From NCBI RefSeq assembly GCF_000024005.1, contig NC_013132.1:310001-374000 (forward strand): a stretch of 64,000 bases of DNA, in the 5' to 3' direction. Positions 40,768-49,695 of the stretch are shown in pieces. Below the pieces are notes generated by a model. It saw only the letters and a list, made by a program, of their open reading frames with translations. It was not told the DNA's origin and searched no databases. Position 1 is the stretch's first letter. Each line of letters starts with the position of its first letter. This DNA comes from Chitinophaga pinensis DSM 2588 (GTDB taxonomy: Bacteria; Bacteroidota; Bacteroidia; Chitinophagales; Chitinophagaceae). The position numbers and the translations under genes are program-made.

Positions 40768-41352
40768 TTGGAACCACTAAATGACCTTAAAACAGACAGT
40801 GCCTTACTTGAGCAGTACTTCCTTGAATACTTTGAGGTGTTGCACAACTATGCGTATACGATCCTGAAAGATAATGACGAGGCGAAAGATGCAGTACAGG
40901 CAGTTTTTATCCAGCTATGGCAGAAAAGAGAAAGCCTGCAGATCCGGCAATCTGTAAGGGCTTATCTCTACGCAGCCACTCACAATCACTGCCTGAATCA
41001 TATCAAAAGCAGTAAGATCCGGAAGAAGCATTACGACAGGTTTGCATCCGGTATATCATCCACCGGCATAACTGATATCGAACAGCAGATCGTCTTTGCC
41101 GATATGAGAAAAGAAGTTCTCGAAGCCATGAAGGCCCTGCCTGAACGATGCCGGGAGATATTCTTTAAAAGCAGATTCGAAGAAAAAAGTTATAACGAGA
41201 TAGCAGCAGAACTGCAAATTTCTGTAAAGACAGTAGAAGCACAGATGGGTAGGGCATTACGCACGTTAAGAACAATCCTGTCCGAACGAACTTTCAGTTG
41301 GCTGATTATCAGTGCACAACTGATCTCCATCCTGAAAAATCTTTTTCACTAA
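40768..41352 (+). CDS. ECF RNA polymerase sigma-70 factor (Bacteroides type)
   Basis: The frame opens at a TTG at 40726 but no ATG is in frame before the conserved region. A TTG at 40768 (LEPLNDLKTDSALLEQYFLEYFEVL) gives a length of 194 aa and is used here, with the start uncertain. Region 2 is YFEVLHNYAYTILKDNDEAKDAVQAVFIQLWQKRESL. Region 4 is LPERCREIFFKSRFEEKSYNEIAAELQISVKTVEAQMGRALRTLR, the usual ECF recognition helices. The FecR-type anti-sigma gene follows at once. Confidence 0.85.
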   Translation: MEPLNDLKTDSALLEQYFLEYFEVLHNYAYTILKDNDEAKDAVQAVFIQLWQKRESLQIRQSVRAYLYAATHNHCLNHIKSSKIRKKHYDRFASGISSTGITDIEQQIVFADMRKEVLEAMKALPERCREIFFKSRFEEKSYNEIAAELQISVKTVEAQMGRALRTLRTILSERTFSWLIISAQLISILKNLFH

Positions 41353-41354
41353 GT

Positions 41355-42287
41355 ATGGCACAAAAAGCTAAAAATATGAATGTGACAGATGAACTCCTGT
41401 CTAGGTATTTCTCCGGAGAAGCCTCTCCTGAAGAAGCCATGACCATTGACGACTGGAGAGGCCGTAATAACGCCAATAACAAAGAGTTTAACGCCCTGCG
41501 TACTGCCTGGAACGCAACGAGCGCTCTTCCCTATGTCATGCAGGATGCAACTGCCGCATGGCAGCAAATGCAGCCCCTGCCTCAACGTACTCGCCCACAA
41601 CGTATTCATATCGCAACCTGGGCGGCGGCTGCTGTCCTGACCGGTATCATCATATGCGCCGCTATATTGTTACGACCTGTACGCCAGCATACAGTAACTA
41701 CCACAGCGGATGAAACCAGACAGCTGAAACTGCCTGACGGCTCCGGCATAATACTACTGGCTAATAGTACGTTCACTTATCCTGAAACATTTGCAACACC
41801 AGCAAGGAATGTATCGCTGCAAGGGAAGGCCGGTTTTGACATCCACGGTAATGCAGCACAACCCTTTATCATCACCGCCGGCGGTCTACAGATAAAAGTG
41901 CTTGGTACCGCTTTTAATGTAGCAGAAGATGATACATGTATACTGGTCAAGATGCTGACAGGGAAGATCCTGATGTATACCATCAGTGATACCCTGCCCG
42001 TTGCCGGCGGACAAACAGCTGTCTACAGCAAAAAAGACCAGCGTATAAGATATGACCGTGTATTCCACTTTGAAAACGAAGACCTGTCTGTTGTTTGCAA
42101 AGCCCTTACTGAAGCGTATCAGACAAACATTATCATCGATCAACCTGCAATCGCTTCCCTGAAAATATCCAGCAACTTCGACAACAAAACCCTGGATTAT
42201 GTGCTCGAAGTGATTGCCACCACCCTCAACATTCAATACACCCGTAAACCCGAAACAAATGAAATCCACTTCACCACCGAGAACTAA
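41355..42287 (+). CDS. FecR-family anti-sigma factor
   Basis: 310 aa from the ATG at 41355, 2 nt after the sigma gene. The cytosolic N-terminus binds the sigma factor (LLSRYFSGEASPEEAMTIDDW). One transmembrane segment (AAAVLTGIIICAAILL) follows. The periplasmic FecR domain has LKLPDGSGIILLANSTFTYP, the hallmark LxDGSxxxLN-like strand, and GGLQIKVLGTAFNV. The C-terminal DUF4974-like part is LTEAYQTNIIIDQPAIASLKISSNFDNKTLDYVLEVIATTLNIQY. It senses the STN protein downstream. Confidence 0.92.
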   Translation: MAQKAKNMNVTDELLSRYFSGEASPEEAMTIDDWRGRNNANNKEFNALRTAWNATSALPYVMQDATAAWQQMQPLPQRTRPQRIHIATWAAAAVLTGIIICAAILLRPVRQHTVTTTADETRQLKLPDGSGIILLANSTFTYPETFATPARNVSLQGKAGFDIHGNAAQPFIITAGGLQIKVLGTAFNVAEDDTCILVKMLTGKILMYTISDTLPVAGGQTAVYSKKDQRIRYDRVFHFENEDLSVVCKALTEAYQTNIIIDQPAIASLKISSNFDNKTLDYVLEVIATTLNIQYTRKPETNEIHFTTEN

Positions 42288-43527
42288 TTATATACTACAC
42301 TGTATTATCTCCCTGTTCTTCTCAGCACCTTTGTACGCGCAGCAATACGACAAAGCAGTTGTTAATATCAACACATCCCCCATCGATATCACTACACTCG
42401 CTAAAATCATTGCAAAACAAACAGGATTGGAGTATTCACTCAACATGCAAAACTCCTCACTGAAAAAACGTATCACACTACGTGCCGGCAACTGGCAATT
42501 AGCCAACATATTAAAACAGGTGCAGCAGCAGGCCAACCTGAGCTACAAGATCATCGGCGATCACATCCTGTTTATGGATACCCGCACCGGTGATGCAAAA
42601 CGCAATTCCCTGGCAGCAGAAGCCCCCAAAACAGCACCTGCGCCGAGCGCTCCTAATCACCAGAATACCCGTCCTGCGGAGAGTGCTACAAGAAGAAACT
42701 TAACAGAAACCAGCACTGAGAACACCGATGCATTAACATTACACGCCCTATCTGCCGTCGCCACTACTAATAGTGACACCAGTGTAACACTGAACACACT
42801 CGCACAAACACAGCAAGGCCCTCATTTCAGGAAAAGAGGCGCTAACTATAAAATGTCTGTGGTTAAAAAAACAAGCAGATCAACAACCGGTATAACATCT
42901 GCAGGCACTAATACCAAGACAATAATAGCTACTACGACTATCAGCACGAAGGAAAACAGCACCATTAAACCTGCTGCTACAACCAGCAGCAATAACAATG
43001 ATGACGGAAGAGTAAACTGGTACAAACCATACCTGAAAGCAGGATTGAGTGCAGATGAAATATTATATGGCAATGTATCGATGATAACAGGCTTCCGATA
43101 TCTGTACGGCATCGCTTCTTACGGGTATACATCCTATGGAGGCAGGTTCCGCTGGGGTGCCGGCATTCCTGTAAAACTCAACGAAACACAACAACTGCAT
43201 ATCACCTTTACTACCGGCACAATAAAATATGATGTACCAGATAGCCTGGGAATAGACGATATCCATCTGAAGGAAAGACTGAACCGTTATAGCCTGGGAT
43301 GGTCTAAAACATTCTCTGAAAAATGGTCCCTGCACGCACAGGTGCATTATAATGATCTGAGAAAAAAGGCGGATCATATTCCTCCACCTATATTTGAAAA
43401 TTTGGGCGAGCAGAGAAAGTTCAGATATGGGAAAGCACCATACACCATCAGCGAACGCTTTGGTACCCAAAATGATTATCAACGTTGGATAGGTATTCAG
43501 CTATCCCTATACTATCATTTCTTTTAA
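42259..43527 (+). CDS. STN-domain outer-membrane barrel-like protein
   Basis: 422 aa from the ATG at 42259, overlapping the FecR gene by 29 nt. A signal peptide-like hydrophobic stretch (about 13-28) is followed by an STN domain (VVNINTSPIDITTLAKIIAKQTGLEYSLNMQNSSLKKRITLRAGNWQLANILKQVQQQANLSYKIIGDHILFM), the module that talks to FecR. Residues about 120-260 are Thr/Ser/Ala-rich linker. The C-terminal ~170 residues alternate aromatic strands (WYKPYLKAGLSADEILYGN...GIQLSLYYHFF), ending in Phe, like an 8-strand outer-membrane barrel. It sits where a TonB receptor is expected. Confidence 0.7.
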   Translation: MKSTSPPRTNYILHCIISLFFSAPLYAQQYDKAVVNINTSPIDITTLAKIIAKQTGLEYSLNMQNSSLKKRITLRAGNWQLANILKQVQQQANLSYKIIGDHILFMDTRTGDAKRNSLAAEAPKTAPAPSAPNHQNTRPAESATRRNLTETSTENTDALTLHALSAVATTNSDTSVTLNTLAQTQQGPHFRKRGANYKMSVVKKTSRSTTGITSAGTNTKTIIATTTISTKENSTIKPAATTSSNNNDDGRVNWYKPYLKAGLSADEILYGNVSMITGFRYLYGIASYGYTSYGGRFRWGAGIPVKLNETQQLHITFTTGTIKYDVPDSLGIDDIHLKERLNRYSLGWSKTFSEKWSLHAQVHYNDLRKKADHIPPPIFENLGEQRKFRYGKAPYTISERFGTQNDYQRWIGIQLSLYYHFF

Positions 43528-43532
43528 GGCGC

Positions 43533-44285
43533 TTAACTCAGCCACTTCCGCAACGCAATAGACTTTTCTCTGCTCACAACAACTTCCTCTGCCGGAGGAT
43601 GCAGGTCCAGTTTCAGCTTCCCGTTGAAAGTCTGATGTATCTTCCGGATAGAGGCGGCAGAGACGATATACTGCCGCGTTGCCCTGAAGAACTCTTTCGG
43701 ATTTAACTCCTGTTCCAGCTCTTCAAGGGTCTGATCAATGACATAACGTTCCCCTTGTTCTGTAACCAGGTACACAGATTTATGTTCGGAAAAGAAGTAA
43801 GCAATATGATGCACCATCACCGGAATAAACATATTCCTGTAAGACACCAGGAAGCGCGTACGATATGCCACTTCTTTATATTGCATCTTCCGGATCACTT
43901 CCTGCAGATTCGGCGCCACAGATAAGTTCACCAGGTTTTTGATACGCGCAATACTTTTTTCAAGTTGTGCCTCCTCCAATGGTTTCAGTAAATAATCGAT
44001 ACCATTCACCTCAAACGCTTTCAATGCGTATTCATGATATGCAGTAATAAAGATGACATGCGATGTTATAGTCACATGATCAAATATCTCAAAGCTTAAT
44101 CCATCCGTCAGTTTAATATCCATACAGATGATATCCGGATGTTCGTGTTCTTTTAACCAGCTGATTGCTGATTCCACCGTCTGTATCTCACCAACGATTT
44201 CAATATTCCTGTCTATCTGCAACAACAGTTTTTTCAACCGTGCCGCGTTCGGTAATTCGTCTTCAATGATCAATATGCTCAACAT
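43533..44285 (-). CDS. LytTR family response regulator
   Basis: 250 aa. REC domain with phosphoacceptor Asp in DIICMDIKLTDG and Lys in YLLKPLEEAQ. LytTR domain at about 150-248 (FFSEHKSVYLVTEQGERYVIDQTLEELEQELNPKEFFRATRQYIV). It overlaps the kinase gene upstream by 23 nt, so the two are translationally coupled. It converges with the STN-barrel gene (5-bp gap). Confidence 0.92.
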   Translation of the reverse strand: MLSILIIEDELPNAARLKKLLLQIDRNIEIVGEIQTVESAISWLKEHEHPDIICMDIKLTDGLSFEIFDHVTITSHVIFITAYHEYALKAFEVNGIDYLLKPLEEAQLEKSIARIKNLVNLSVAPNLQEVIRKMQYKEVAYRTRFLVSYRNMFIPVMVHHIAYFFSEHKSVYLVTEQGERYVIDQTLEELEQELNPKEFFRATRQYIVSAASIRKIHQTFNGKLKLDLHPPAEEVVVSREKSIALRKWLS

Positions 44286-45336
44286 CGTCTTTCGTATTTA
44301 TTTTCAGCAATGGTATCTTTACTTCAAAATAATCAGGGCCGTCGTCTATCAGTGGTTTATTTCCACACAACAGCACGTAACGCTGTGTGATGTTCTTAAG
44401 TCCCAGTTGCGCACCAGGCTCTTTCACCCGCTTCGGTTTCTTGTTATTCCTGACTACCAGCCACTTCTTTTCCTGGAGGTAAATATCGATAATCAGCGGC
44501 GCATCTCCTGAAAACTGGTTGTGTTTAATCGCATTTTCTATGAGCAATTGCAATGTCAGCGGTGCGATTTCCCCCTGCCATCCTTCCACTTCCGCAGCAA
44601 TATTCACACGGATCGCCTGTCCGTACCGGGTCTGGTGCAGAAACAGTACATTTTTGATAAAATCCAGCTCTACCGCAACAGCAATCGTATTCTGTGTACG
44701 ATTACTCATCATATAGCGGTAAATAGAGGATAGCTTTACCACATAATTAACGGACAAAGTCTGGTTTTCCTCTATAAGGGAGGTGAGGGTACTTAAATTA
44801 TTGAAAAGAAAGTGAGGGTCTAACTGTAGTTTCAATGCATCCAGCTGTGCCTGTACAGCCAGCTCGCTTAACTTGGAGGCTTCGATCCGGGCATTGTTCA
44901 GACGGAATACCAGGTATTCCGCGGCAAATATGGAAGTAATCACCAGGCAGAAGATCATCCCGGTAATGGAAGATTGCCGGTATAATAGCTGGTTGAAGGC
45001 AAATTTGGCCGGAAATGGGATGCGAAAGAACAGGTTCACAATCAACAGCACAATCGTCATGTGCGCGATCAGCTGTACGATGAAACGCATTTTCATATTC
45101 CGTTTCCAGTGCAGACGCTGGTTCAGGAAATAAGTCAGCCATATACCTGTTTCTATCACTGCCAGTGGGAAAAGCAGGGAAATCAGGCTATTGATAAAAA
45201 AGTCCAGCACCGTGAATTGTCTCCAGGCGTTGAACGTACGCTCGTAAGGGTTGATCAGGAAAAAGATCAGGTTTGTCAGCAGGCAAAAGATAGGATATCC
45301 ATATAATCTTAAAAACTTATAATTGGATGCAGCCAT
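44263..45336 (-). CDS. LytS-type sensor histidine kinase
   Basis: 357 aa. Four hydrophobic segments in residues 12-155 form the sensor. The His_kinase motif LKLQLDPHFLFNNLSTLTSLIEENQ has the phosphoacceptor His. The C-terminal ATPase domain has LTLQLLIENAIKHNQF and QLGLKNITQRYVLL. It is the pair of the overlapping LytTR gene at 43533. Signal unknown. It may sense the same envelope state as the adjacent sigma/FecR system, by proximity only. Confidence 0.9.
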   Translation of the reverse strand: MAASNYKFLRLYGYPIFCLLTNLIFFLINPYERTFNAWRQFTVLDFFINSLISLLFPLAVIETGIWLTYFLNQRLHWKRNMKMRFIVQLIAHMTIVLLIVNLFFRIPFPAKFAFNQLLYRQSSITGMIFCLVITSIFAAEYLVFRLNNARIEASKLSELAVQAQLDALKLQLDPHFLFNNLSTLTSLIEENQTLSVNYVVKLSSIYRYMMSNRTQNTIAVAVELDFIKNVLFLHQTRYGQAIRVNIAAEVEGWQGEIAPLTLQLLIENAIKHNQFSGDAPLIIDIYLQEKKWLVVRNNKKPKRVKEPGAQLGLKNITQRYVLLCGNKPLIDDGPDYFEVKIPLLKINTKDDVEHIDH

Positions 45337-45386
45337 AATATCTAATTAGATCAGACTGTTTATCGGCTGCCCTATCCATTGATATC

Positions 45387-45542
45387 TTAGTTGACAGCAA
45401 CGCGGTGAGATACCGGCCTTGTCAATGATTCCCATATCAGATAAAACGTGCCTAATGATAAAACAGACAGTACAACTTTAACGATTTTCAGCAATTTACC
45501 TATTTTATACAGCTGTGACACGTAATGCATTTTTTTTGTCAT
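45387..45542 (-). CDS. possible small membrane protein (51 aa)
   Basis: ATG at 45542 on the minus strand, basic N-terminus (MTKKMHYVSQLYKIGKLLKIVK) then a hydrophobic run VVLSVLSLGTFYLIW and a short hydrophilic end. It lies 50 bp upstream of the kinase gene on the same strand. It may be a small membrane partner or simply a chance frame. No family was recognised. Confidence 0.35.
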   Translation of the reverse strand: MTKKMHYVSQLYKIGKLLKIVKVVLSVLSLGTFYLIWESLTRPVSHRVAVN

Positions 45543-45698
45543 GATCGGTTCCGTTTAATAATTATGAGGCAATTTGCCTCATAAACGACAGACCCGCCCG
45601 TCCAATCTGACTGAAGTCGCGAAATTGGATACCCAAGTTAAAATATCGCATACCGAAGTAAATACTGTCAATTCCGTGTATTACATTGTTCTTATCCT

Positions 45699-45752
45699 CT
45701 ATCTACTCCGTTAATGCTTCGATCAGGAACGTAGCACTAACGGAGTAGATAG
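45699..45752. promoter_or_regulatory. large dyad upstream of the AraC gene
   Basis: Arms of 20 nt (45699-45718 and 45733-45752) match at 19 of 20 positions (CTATCTACTCCGTTA perfect core) around a 14-nt loop. It lies 32 bp before the AraC start at 45785. It could be an operator, a transcribed hairpin or an attenuator; nothing ends upstream that would need a terminator here. Confidence 0.6.
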
Positions 45753-45784
45753 GCACACTGCCGCCATTTTAGTAAATTAGAGGA

Positions 45785-46591
45785 ATGGAAATGCAGACAT
45801 TTCTCCCTTCCGACATCTTAAAATCTTATATCAAGTATTACTGGGTCTTTGCCACGGATCAGCAAAGTATCAACGATGCTATTTACCCCAGCGGCTACCT
45901 GGAACTGGCCATTAATATCTCGGAAGGAGAAGTTGTTTCTGTATTGAATGACCGTTATATCGGGATGCCTCCGGTGGAAGTACTTGGTCAGTTGACGGCG
46001 CCTGCCCGGATTATCGCAGGAAAGCAAACCACTCTGCTGGTCACCCGCTTTTATCCTCATGCGACAGGCTTATTCTTCCCTAACCGGATCGCTGATTTTA
46101 CAGATGATTCAGTAGACCTCTTAGACGTTTTTAAGACAGATACAGTCGATCTGCATGCCCGCATGATGGACCAGCGTACCCTGGCACAGAAGATCGGCAT
46201 ACTGGACGGCTTCCTCGTCCGGCAACTCATTAAATCCCAAAAGAACCTGTCCCAGATCTCTCTGGTGGAGAGTATATGCCGCTATGCCGGAACAGGAGGG
46301 GACGGACCTGATATAGAACAACTGGCCCTGCAACACGGTGTATCAGCCCGTTATATCCAGAAATTATTCCTCGATTGTATTGGCATCACACCCAAGCGCT
46401 TTTTCAATATCAGGCGTTTTAATAAGAGCCTGGACCTGGTCAGAAAAGCGCAGGAATCCCTGACCTCCATCGCCTATGAGTGTGGATACTATGATCAGGC
46501 CCATTTCATCAGGGAATTCAAGGCATTTTCGGGCGTTACGCCTTCCCGCTTCCTCCAACCTGCTCTTTTAGAAAATACGACGGGAATCTGA
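45785..46591 (+). CDS. AraC family transcriptional regulator (DUF6597-type)
   Basis: 268 aa, preceded by an AGAGGA ribosome binding site. The N-terminus (QTFLPSDILKSYIKYYWVFATDQQSINDAIYPSGYLELAINISEGE...PARIIAGKQTTLLVTRFYPHATGLFF) matches the DUF6597 sensing domain. The C-terminal AraC domain is IEQLALQHGVSARYIQKLFLDCIGITPKRFFNIRRFNKSL with the second HTH SLTSIAYECGYYDQAHFIREFKAFSGVTPSRF. The large dyad upstream may be its operator. Confidence 0.9.
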   Translation: MEMQTFLPSDILKSYIKYYWVFATDQQSINDAIYPSGYLELAINISEGEVVSVLNDRYIGMPPVEVLGQLTAPARIIAGKQTTLLVTRFYPHATGLFFPNRIADFTDDSVDLLDVFKTDTVDLHARMMDQRTLAQKIGILDGFLVRQLIKSQKNLSQISLVESICRYAGTGGDGPDIEQLALQHGVSARYIQKLFLDCIGITPKRFFNIRRFNKSLDLVRKAQESLTSIAYECGYYDQAHFIREFKAFSGVTPSRFLQPALLENTTGI

Positions 46592-46695
46592 CGCTGTTCG
46601 CTTTTTTACAATTTTAAACTTTCCAGATGTCCTTTCTTTGCTACAGCATTCTACAACAGCATGCCACCGGGGAAACAGAACCCGCCATTCTAAAA

Positions 46696-46731
46696 AAGGG
46701 GACAAAGAACGATATCGTCTTTTGTCCCCTT
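46696..46731. terminator. bidirectional intrinsic terminator
   Basis: Stem AAGGGGACAAAGA... paired with ...TCTTTTGTCCCCTT, A-rich on one side and pyrimidine-rich on the other. It lies between convergent genes ending at 46591 (+) and 46739 (-). Confidence 0.8.
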
Positions 46732-46738
46732 CCCCCGT

Positions 46739-47719
46739 CTATACCGGATAAGGTCCGTCTTCAAATGTTTCTGCATGATAGCCTTTCGCACCTACCTCCC
46801 GCGTTAGCAGACTCCTGAAATCACGGTCAGCTTTTAACTGTTCCACCACATAAGCAAAATCGTATTTAGGCGCCCATCCCAGCTCTTTTCTCGCTTTTTC
46901 GTTGACATATACCCTGTCTATCTCTTTGAACATCCGCCAGCCCCTGCGGGCGTATTCCTGTACAAATGCCGGTACGACGCCCTGCACCACCCATTCGGCA
47001 TTACTGCGTAAATAAGGTGTATGCCCCTGCATAAAAGGCGATGTGGCACTGATAATATATTTTCCGAAACCAATGGCTTTCGCCCGTTTAATGGCCAGTA
47101 TATGCGCTTCAACGGCATCTTCCAGCTCCACTCGTCTGCACAGGTACTCGTTGGCTTTCAGATTGCCATCTGTAAAAGCATTCCTTCTTCCTTTATTATC
47201 ATCTTCTTCCGGGAAAAAGCGGGAAGTACGCAGTACGATACAAGGCAGTTGGTGATTACGGTAAAACAGCTGGCAAATATCCTCAGCGGCGGCCTTGGTC
47301 ACACCATATATATTCTTGGGTACCGGCGTCACTTCCTCAGTAATCCAGGCCGCAGGCGTACCTGGTGGTGGCACCAATGCATCTCCGAATACACTTGTCG
47401 TACTGGTAAAAACAAAGGCTTCCACACCGGCAGCAACTGATTCCTCCAGCAGGTGCAGCGTACCGGTAATATTGGTATCAATAAAATCCTGTTTACTATG
47501 TGTGGCAACATGCGGTTTATGTAAAGTAGCGGTATGGATCACTGCCTGTATCCCCTCAAGACAAGTTTTAACAAACTCCCTGTCTGTGATGGAACCTACA
47601 AATGTTGTAAACGGAGACGCTTGTATATCTATGCCGGTTACTTCATAACGACGTGCCTGTAGCGTACGGACTAACCCCTCACCAAGATGTCCGGCGCTCC
47701 CGGTAACTAAAACTTTCAT
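46739..47719 (-). CDS. NAD-dependent epimerase/dehydratase family protein
   Basis: 326 aa, extended SDR. The Rossmann start MKVLVTGSAGHLGEGLVRTL has the TGxxGxxG motif. The catalytic region has SVF (FVFTSTTSVFG) and YGVTK (Tyr-x-x-x-Lys). The C-terminus has RKELGWAPKYDF, common in nucleotide-sugar epimerase-like enzymes. Substrate unknown. It is divergent from the Crp/Fnr gene at 47804, with an operator-like palindrome between them. Confidence 0.88.
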   Translation of the reverse strand: MKVLVTGSAGHLGEGLVRTLQARRYEVTGIDIQASPFTTFVGSITDREFVKTCLEGIQAVIHTATLHKPHVATHSKQDFIDTNITGTLHLLEESVAAGVEAFVFTSTTSVFGDALVPPPGTPAAWITEEVTPVPKNIYGVTKAAAEDICQLFYRNHQLPCIVLRTSRFFPEEDDNKGRRNAFTDGNLKANEYLCRRVELEDAVEAHILAIKRAKAIGFGKYIISATSPFMQGHTPYLRSNAEWVVQGVVPAFVQEYARRGWRMFKEIDRVYVNEKARKELGWAPKYDFAYVVEQLKADRDFRSLLTREVGAKGYHAETFEDGPYPV

Positions 47720-47777
47720 ATGTTAGCGTATTATCTTAATGTTCAGGATCGAAATTAAACGGTCCTGATACAATTTT

Positions 47778-47793
47778 TGGGACATTTGTCCCA
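47778..47793. promoter_or_regulatory. palindrome, probable Crp/Fnr operator
   Basis: TGGGACA-TT-TGTCCCA, 7-bp perfect arms with a 2-nt centre, in the intergenic region between the divergent epimerase and Crp/Fnr genes, 11 nt before the start at 47804. The position fits autoregulation and/or control of the epimerase. No experiment supports this. Confidence 0.55.
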
Positions 47794-47803
47794 TTTTACG
47801 GCT

Positions 47804-48379
47804 ATGATCAAGACAAACCTGGCGCTATTACAACTGATGAAAGAACTCTCCGCAGGAGAGCATACAAAAAGCGCCATTACACTCCGCCATCTCGATATAA
47901 AACAAAAACTGATCATGCAGGATCAGACATTGCAGAATGTCTATATTATTAAGTCAGGCGTTATTAAATGTTTTATGACCGAAGAGAATGAGAAGGATTA
48001 TATACTCGACTTTCTGGGAGAAGGAGAATTACTGGGGGAAATAGAGGCGATACGCCATAAAACGGCTGGTTGTACGGTAGAAGCCATTACCCCGCTGACC
48101 GTATATGCGCTTACCAGTACCCAGTTCAGGCATTTCCTGGAAACCATCCCGGCTTTTAATATGGCAGTGCTGGAGCAGTTGGTCAATCGTGTCATGCGGA
48201 TCTCTGAAAAGGCTTCCCGGCATCAATTATATACCCTGGCAGAAATTCTGCCCCAGTTGCTGAATACCCTTGAATCGCAACAGATCAATTTCACTAAACA
48301 AGACCTGTCCGAATACCTGGGCATTTCTGTGAGAAGCCTCAACAGGATGCTGAAAGATACTGGTCATACGGCTATTTAA
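47804..48379 (+). CDS. Crp/Fnr family transcriptional regulator
   Basis: 191 aa from the ATG at 47804 (MIKTNLALLQLMKELSAGE); an upstream TTG at 47777 would place the operator palindrome inside the gene. cNMP-type roll at about 30-120 (LIMQDQTLQNVYIIKSGVIKCFMTEENEKDYILDFLGEGELLGEIEAIRHK). HTH NFTKQDLSEYLGISVRSLNRMLKDTG. It overlaps the end of the convergent cytochrome gene by 8 nt. It is divergent from the epimerase, the likely target. Confidence 0.9.
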   Translation: MIKTNLALLQLMKELSAGEHTKSAITLRHLDIKQKLIMQDQTLQNVYIIKSGVIKCFMTEENEKDYILDFLGEGELLGEIEAIRHKTAGCTVEAITPLTVYALTSTQFRHFLETIPAFNMAVLEQLVNRVMRISEKASRHQLYTLAEILPQLLNTLESQQINFTKQDLSEYLGISVRSLNRMLKDTGHTAI

Positions 48380-49598
48380 ACCGGGCCAATACCCGTTTTG
48401 CTTCTTCAGGATATACCGTAATGAGGTGCGTACGCATGGAATCAGGCGTAGGACTGTTCTCTCCGTTGGTCAGCAGCGTGATCTTACCGGATGCCAGGGC
48501 CGGCATATGACAATCAATACAATTCTTCGACAACACTTCCGCCGATATATTTTCCAATTTACAGAAAGTAGGCTGCCCTGCCTGATGACAGCTCATACAA
48601 CGCTGTGAAAATGTCGCCAGCTGATTGCGCTCACTATTATGCGGATTATGACAGGTAGAACAGGTCATATCATTACTTTTCACAAAACATTTACTGGCGG
48701 TGAACAACTGGTATTGCTTCCCATGTACATCCAGTTCGGCAGCCCGGGTAGGACGGGTAAAGTCAGGGAAGAAATAATCTGACAAGGCATCTCCGGGCTT
48801 ATAGGCAAAAGCGGGCTTTTGCGGCGTTCCTAAACCGGAATGGCACAAAGCACACATATCCAGTCGCTGCTGGTGTTGTAAGGAACGGACCTTTGTAATA
48901 TGCATGGGATTTTTCTCCTGCGGATGGGAAGTATGAAAAGCCACATGTGCAGCAGCAGGCCCATGACAGCGTTCACAGTCAATACCGTATACCAGCTGAT
49001 TCTTTTCAAACTCCTCTGACAGATGCCGTCCTTCCATATGCACGTCTTTAATGCCTACAGCGGAGCTGTGACACCCAAAACAGGTACTGGGTATCATCCG
49101 GTCAAACTTTGGATAGGAGGGAGGAAAACCAGGACTATTCGCCCAGCTGTCAGCTGGCACAAACCAGGAAAGCGGTAACTGAAAATACCTGCCGGCACTC
49201 CAGGTCAGAAAAGTCTGCGCTTTTCTACCCGATCCTATGGTAATGTCAAAACGGTGTATCTCCTGTAAAGTACTGTCCGCATAGGCCGTCTGGAATAAGC
49301 CACTGTCCCGGCGCTCCATAGCTACCCGGATCCCGTTGCTATAGGAAAAGCTATTGCCATTGGCGGCGAAACTGCCTTTGATCGTTCCAGCGGATGCAGG
49401 AGCAGAAGTATTAAAGTGTCCTGTATGCATATAGGAGTCGTAAATCTGACGGTGGCAATTCGCACAGGTGGTCGCTCCGGCAAACTCTTTTCCCCTGATA
49501 TCAGCGCTGTTACTTTCCGGCGCCTTACGGACACATCGGGAAAATATAAGGATACAGGATATGATCAGTAAGGATACATAAAACAGTCGCTTGTTCAT
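48372..49598 (-). CDS. multiheme cytochrome c family protein
   Basis: 408 aa from the ATG at 49598 (a longer frame starts at 49619). The N-terminus is hydrophobic (LFYVSLLIISCILIF), exported or anchored. Seven CxxCH heme-binding motifs are visible: CANCH, CFGCH, CERCH, CALCH, CSTCH, CMSCH and CIDCH. The arrangement (CERCHGPAAAH, CSTCHNPH) resembles periplasmic or outer-membrane multiheme electron-transfer proteins. The partner and acceptor are unknown; no reductase gene is adjacent. The C-terminus converges on the Crp/Fnr gene. Confidence 0.92.
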   Translation of the reverse strand: MNKRLFYVSLLIISCILIFSRCVRKAPESNSADIRGKEFAGATTCANCHRQIYDSYMHTGHFNTSAPASAGTIKGSFAANGNSFSYSNGIRVAMERRDSGLFQTAYADSTLQEIHRFDITIGSGRKAQTFLTWSAGRYFQLPLSWFVPADSWANSPGFPPSYPKFDRMIPSTCFGCHSSAVGIKDVHMEGRHLSEEFEKNQLVYGIDCERCHGPAAAHVAFHTSHPQEKNPMHITKVRSLQHQQRLDMCALCHSGLGTPQKPAFAYKPGDALSDYFFPDFTRPTRAAELDVHGKQYQLFTASKCFVKSNDMTCSTCHNPHNSERNQLATFSQRCMSCHQAGQPTFCKLENISAEVLSKNCIDCHMPALASGKITLLTNGENSPTPDSMRTHLITVYPEEAKRVLARFK

Positions 49599-49695
49599 AA
49601 CGTAGGAATCTTTGGACAAGATATATAATGTTTACAAAAATCTAACCGCTAAGCCCCAACTTCCCCACCCGAATTACTTATATTTAAGGAGCAAA

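Noticed and set aside
46627..46818. Short plus-strand frame after the AraC gene
   Set aside because: It runs through the terminator hairpin and into the end of the epimerase gene.
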